Of a stretch of 64,000 nucleotides of DNA, positions 61,001 through 64,000 are shown piece by piece. Source of the DNA: Plicaturopsis crispa FD-325 SS-3 (taxonomy: Eukaryota; Basidiomycota; Agaricomycetes; Amylocorticiales; Amylocorticiaceae). The notes beneath the pieces were generated by a model, which saw only the letters and a program-made list of their open reading frames with translations, was not told where the DNA came from and made no database searches. Within the stretch, counting starts at the first letter, position 1. Each line of letters opens with the position of its first letter. The DNA lies in NCBI GenBank assembly GCA_000827205.1, contig KN832557.1:1876030-1940029 (forward strand), in the 5' to 3' direction. Position numbers and translations under genes: made by a program.

Positions 61001-64000
61001 TCAGAGACTGACCGAGACAATCCTTTTCCACCACTTGCCCTTTCTGTGGGTGATGATTTCTTTCTGCTCTTGCTCCGGTTCAATTTGCACAGGTGCATGC
61101 TCTAGCTCTTCCACATCTACCGGCCTAACTTGCACAAGCACTGGCTCTTCGTCCACAAGCTCTTGCTCTGCTTCTGCATGCCCTGTCTCGGTCTGTGCAT
61201 ATTCTGGTTTTTCCTGTTGAGTAGTTAGAGAGTCACATAAAAATAGAATAAAGATAAAAAATAATACCAGAAGATGTTCACAGACAAAGGCAAACCATCT
61301 CTCCTGCAATGCATCGGGAGTCTTGGGCCAGGGATGGGGATCCCAAGTCATGTTGTCAATGAGATCAGGCAAGGAAGATTCCTTGTAGTCAGTGACTGCC
61401 TCTTCAATCTTATCACTGAAGTTCTCTCCATTGCACCAGAATGAATGCTCCATAAGGACTAAAAAAACTGTGTAAGAAAAATTAGTCTACTGGATATTGA
61501 GAGAAAAATCGTGTATAAACCAGTTGTCCATGCAAAGTTACTCTGTTGCAAGAGTACATCATGTGTCTACAAGATGTTTTTAGGTTTGGGATACAGGGAA
61601 ATACCAAGAACTCACAGTTGCTCCAGGAAACAGCTTGGAAGGCTAGAAAATATCAGCAGTTCAGAAAAGAAACAGACTAGTAAATTTCTAGCAGTATCAG
61701 ATGCAATCCAAAGATGGGATGCTTACTTCCTAACCAGTGGGACAGAATGATGCAATAAGTTTTTGGTGATGACACAATCTAAAAAAAATACTCACGAGCT
61801 ATAAAGAGGCATAAGCAGTGCAGGATGAATTTAAATGATAAGGATACTACCATCTGATCCAAGGTTTAAAATCAATAGCAGGTCCAGAAAGTTGATCTAG
61901 CTATCACTGACAGATAAGCTCTAGCCGAGGGTGGCATGGGTCAATGAAAGTGAATCATGCGAGTACTAATGAGGATATGATCACCTCCTATAAATGCATC
62001 CTTATGAGATCGCTTGTAATAGAAAATGCAAAAATTACAAATGCAACACGTACTGCCTGTACGATCAAGGAAACTCCATGGAAGGACAAATAGTTGTTTA
62101 TGAGACAATGACACTCACAAGCTGGATAGATCATGCAGTAAACAACATGAACATCACAGATCTGGAATGACAAATGTAGCACTCACACGCTGGATAGACA
62201 ATGCAGCAGAAAACATGAGCATCACAGATCTGGAATAACAAATGCAGCACTCACATCCTGGAGAGACCATGCAGTAAAAAACATGAACATCACAGATCTT
62301 GAATCACAAATGCAGCACTTACAAACTGGATAGATCATGCAACAAGGGACATGAACATCACAGAGCTGGAATCACAAATGCAGCACCTACAAGCTGGATA
62401 GATCATGCAACAAGTGACATGAACATCACAGATCTTGAATCACAAATGCAGCACTCACATCCTGGAGAGACCATGCAGCAAGGGACATGAACATCATAGA
62501 CCTGGAATGACAAATGCAGCACTCACATCCTGGAGAGACCATGCAGCAAGGGACATGAACATCACAGATCTTGAATCACAAATGCAGCACATACAAGCTG
62601 GATAGATCATGCAACAAGTGACATGAACATCACAGATCTGGAATCACAAATGCAGCACTCACATCCTGGATAGATCACCCAACAAGTGACATGAACATCA
62701 CAGATCTGGAATCACAAATGCAGCACTCACATCCTGGATAGATCATGCAACAAGTGACATGAACATCACAGATCTAGAATCACAAATGCAGCACTCACAT
62801 CCTGGACAACCCATGCAGCAAGGAACATGAACATCACAGATCTTGAATCACAAATGCAGCACTCACATCCTGAATAGGTCATGCAACAAGTGACATGAAC
62901 ATCACAGATCTTGAATCACAAATGCAGCACTCACAGGCTGGATAGACCAAGCAGCAAGGGACATGAACATCACAGATCTGGAATGACAGATGTAGCACTC
63001 ACAAGCTGGATAGATCATGCAGTAAACAACATGAACATCACAGATCTGGAATGACAGATGCAGCACTCACTTCCTGAATAGACCATGCAACAAGTGACAT
63101 GAACATCACAGGTCTGGAATGACAAATGCAGCACTTACAAGCTGGATAGACAATGCAGCAAGGGACATGAACATCACAGATCTGGAATGACAAATGCAGC
63201 ACTCACATCCTGAATAGACCATGCAACAAGTGACATGAACATCACAGATCTGGAATGACAAATGCAGCACTCACATCCTGGAGAGACCATGCAGCAAGTG
63301 ACATGAACATCACAGATCTGGAATGACAAATGTAGCACTCACACGCTGGATAGACAATGCAGCAAAAAACATGAGCATCACAGATCTGGAATGACAAATG
63401 CAGCACTCACAGTCTGAACAGAGCATGTGGTGGGAATATGTGAACATCAAGGATACATTTTTATATACTCATACTCACCCCCTGATGCAATCAACTGTAG
63501 TTAATATAGGCATCACAAATATTTGGAGCACATTGGGTACCCACATACTAGAAAAAAAAAGTCGTCAACACATTCTTGCCTGAAATAGTGGTTGCAGAAG
63601 AGGTTTACGTACATCAACCTTCACAAAATACATTAGGGTACTGCTAGGGCTCATTTATTACAAGATTTGCAATACTCACATCCTAAAGCCGTGCAAATTA
63701 GCCTTCATGACTGACGAGCACTTAATATTCGATATCTACCTTCTCCTAAAAATAATGTAACACATTAGAGTCCCCTAATAATTATGTTGAAGTATATCGC
63801 AGTCGCTTACATATATATGAGGAAACCACAATGCACATGATTCTATTTTAGTGTTTGTCCAGGTTACAAAATCTATAAAATGTGTCAAATTCATATGGCC
63901 TTATAATAGGGCACCCCACATACCTTTTATGCCAGAATGGATGCATCTTTTGATATTTTCTGTTTGCACAGACACAAAAAGCAGCTGTAATTGCTTGTCA
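61001..64000 (-). CDS. P-loop GTPase (copy B, 5' part outside window) with expanded micro-exon array
   Basis: Paralogue of copy A on the same strand. The first visible exon (64000-63924) reads LFVSVQTENIKRCIHSGIK, matching LFLSVQTANIKICIHTAI of copy A. The next exon ends in phase 0 at SCALWFPHIY (copy A: ACARWFPHLY). Then come 31 micro-exons (63745 to 61727, separate entry), a 5-nt exon (61620-61616), a 25-nt exon (61566-61542) giving QLHMMYSCNR without a stop, and an exon starting 61486 (TVFLVLMEHSFWCNGENFSD). The tail after a probable 54-nt intron is acidic and Glu-rich (VQIEPEQEQKE) and ends KGKWWKRIVSVSL at 61001, though a GTCAGT there could mark another intron. The G domain itself lies beyond 64000. 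Open throughout, so probably the functional copy. Confidence 0.78.
61727..63745 (-). other. Micro-exon array B: 28 three-nt exons plus 9-, 6- and 6-nt exons
   Basis: Same structure as array A. 5' end: 63740 (GAGAAG), 63680 GAT, 63613 (GTTGAT), 63545 TAT. Then 21 exons at exactly 68-bp spacing from 63479 (GGG) down to 62119 (CTT). Then 62054 GCA, 61985 GAG, 61912 (9 nt, AGCTTATCT), 61851 ATG, 61796 CTC, 61727 GAA. Every exon is bounded by ..CAG or ..TAG upstream and GTGAGTGC, GTAAGT, GTATGT or GTACGT downstream. Read in phase 0, the 21 central codons give Asp x9, Leu x5, Arg x2 and one each of Gly, Thr, Glu, Pro and Phe. Introns in the repeat are 65 nt, a normal size for this genome. Confidence 0.68.
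62119..63481 (-). repeat. Tandem repeat of 68-bp intron + codon units
   Basis: About 20 head-to-tail units of 68 bp, highly similar, on plus containing GCACTCAC, a variable triplet, CTGG, then ATGCA.CAAG.GACATGAA and CATCACAGATCTGGAAT. The most variable position between units is the triplet that would be the 3-nt exon. The constant period and near-identity point to recent unequal exchange or slippage. Confidence 0.92.

Noticed and set aside
62119-63481. CRISPR-like regular direct repeats
   Set aside because: The units are continuous 68-bp tandem repeats with no unique spacers, in a eukaryotic genome, and sit inside a gene as introns plus 3-nt exons.

Overview
This 64 kb window is nuclear DNA of a filamentous basidiomycete, most likely an agaricomycete close to Polyporales. 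Genes are broken by many short GT-AG introns (about 50-70 nt). The gene set fits this group: a myosin-motor chitin synthase, a STE6-type ABC transporter, Zn2Cys6 regulators, an F-box-like/LRR protein and P-loop GTPases. Exon models were read by hand from splice sites. Where an exact residue count is given, the summed exons are divisible by three.

Layout. 1-43 kb is an ordinary gene-dense segment: the 3' end of a PP2A activator (PTPA); a 1920-aa myosin-chitin synthase; a 1456-aa STE6-like transporter (minus); a small hypothetical gene; RPP1 (minus) divergent from a metallophosphoesterase; two Zn2Cys6 regulators in tandem, one with the zinc cluster at the N-terminus and one at the C-terminus; a 648-aa MFS drug/polyamine transporter (minus); YTM1; PLC1; an F-box-like/LRR protein; and a beta-lactamase-fold serine hydrolase (minus). 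Between PLC1 and the F-box gene lies a hAT-like inverted-repeat element (35286-38710) that carries a second foldback element inside its left arm, plus an N gap flanked by two identical 926-bp copies that are probably an assembly artefact.

43-64 kb is different. Two AT-rich islands (about 47.6-50.9 kb and 61.0-64.0 kb) hold paralogous P-loop GTPase genes on the minus strand. They are separated and flanked by GC-richer stretches with almost no recognisable genes; only one small two-exon gene at 55989-56538 is convincing. Parts of the flanks are also duplicated, with an offset of about 13 kb.

The standout observation is inside the two GTPase genes. Downstream of the G domain the coding sequence appears to be split into a long run of exons of exactly 3 nt, each one codon, flanked by phase-0 introns of about 60-70 nt. 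Copy A has 19 three-nt exons plus 9-, 9- and 6-nt exons. Copy B has 28 three-nt exons plus 9-, 6- and 6-nt exons. Twenty-one consecutive copy B exons are spaced at exactly 68 bp in a near-homogeneous tandem repeat, so each repeat unit is one intron plus one codon. The flanking larger exons are in frame and homologous between the copies. The micro-exon lengths are always multiples of three, and the residues at both ends of the array align. This looks like a protein segment that lengthens one codon at a time by duplicating an intron/micro-exon unit. It needs cDNA evidence, but the signal is strong and is replicated in two diverged copies.
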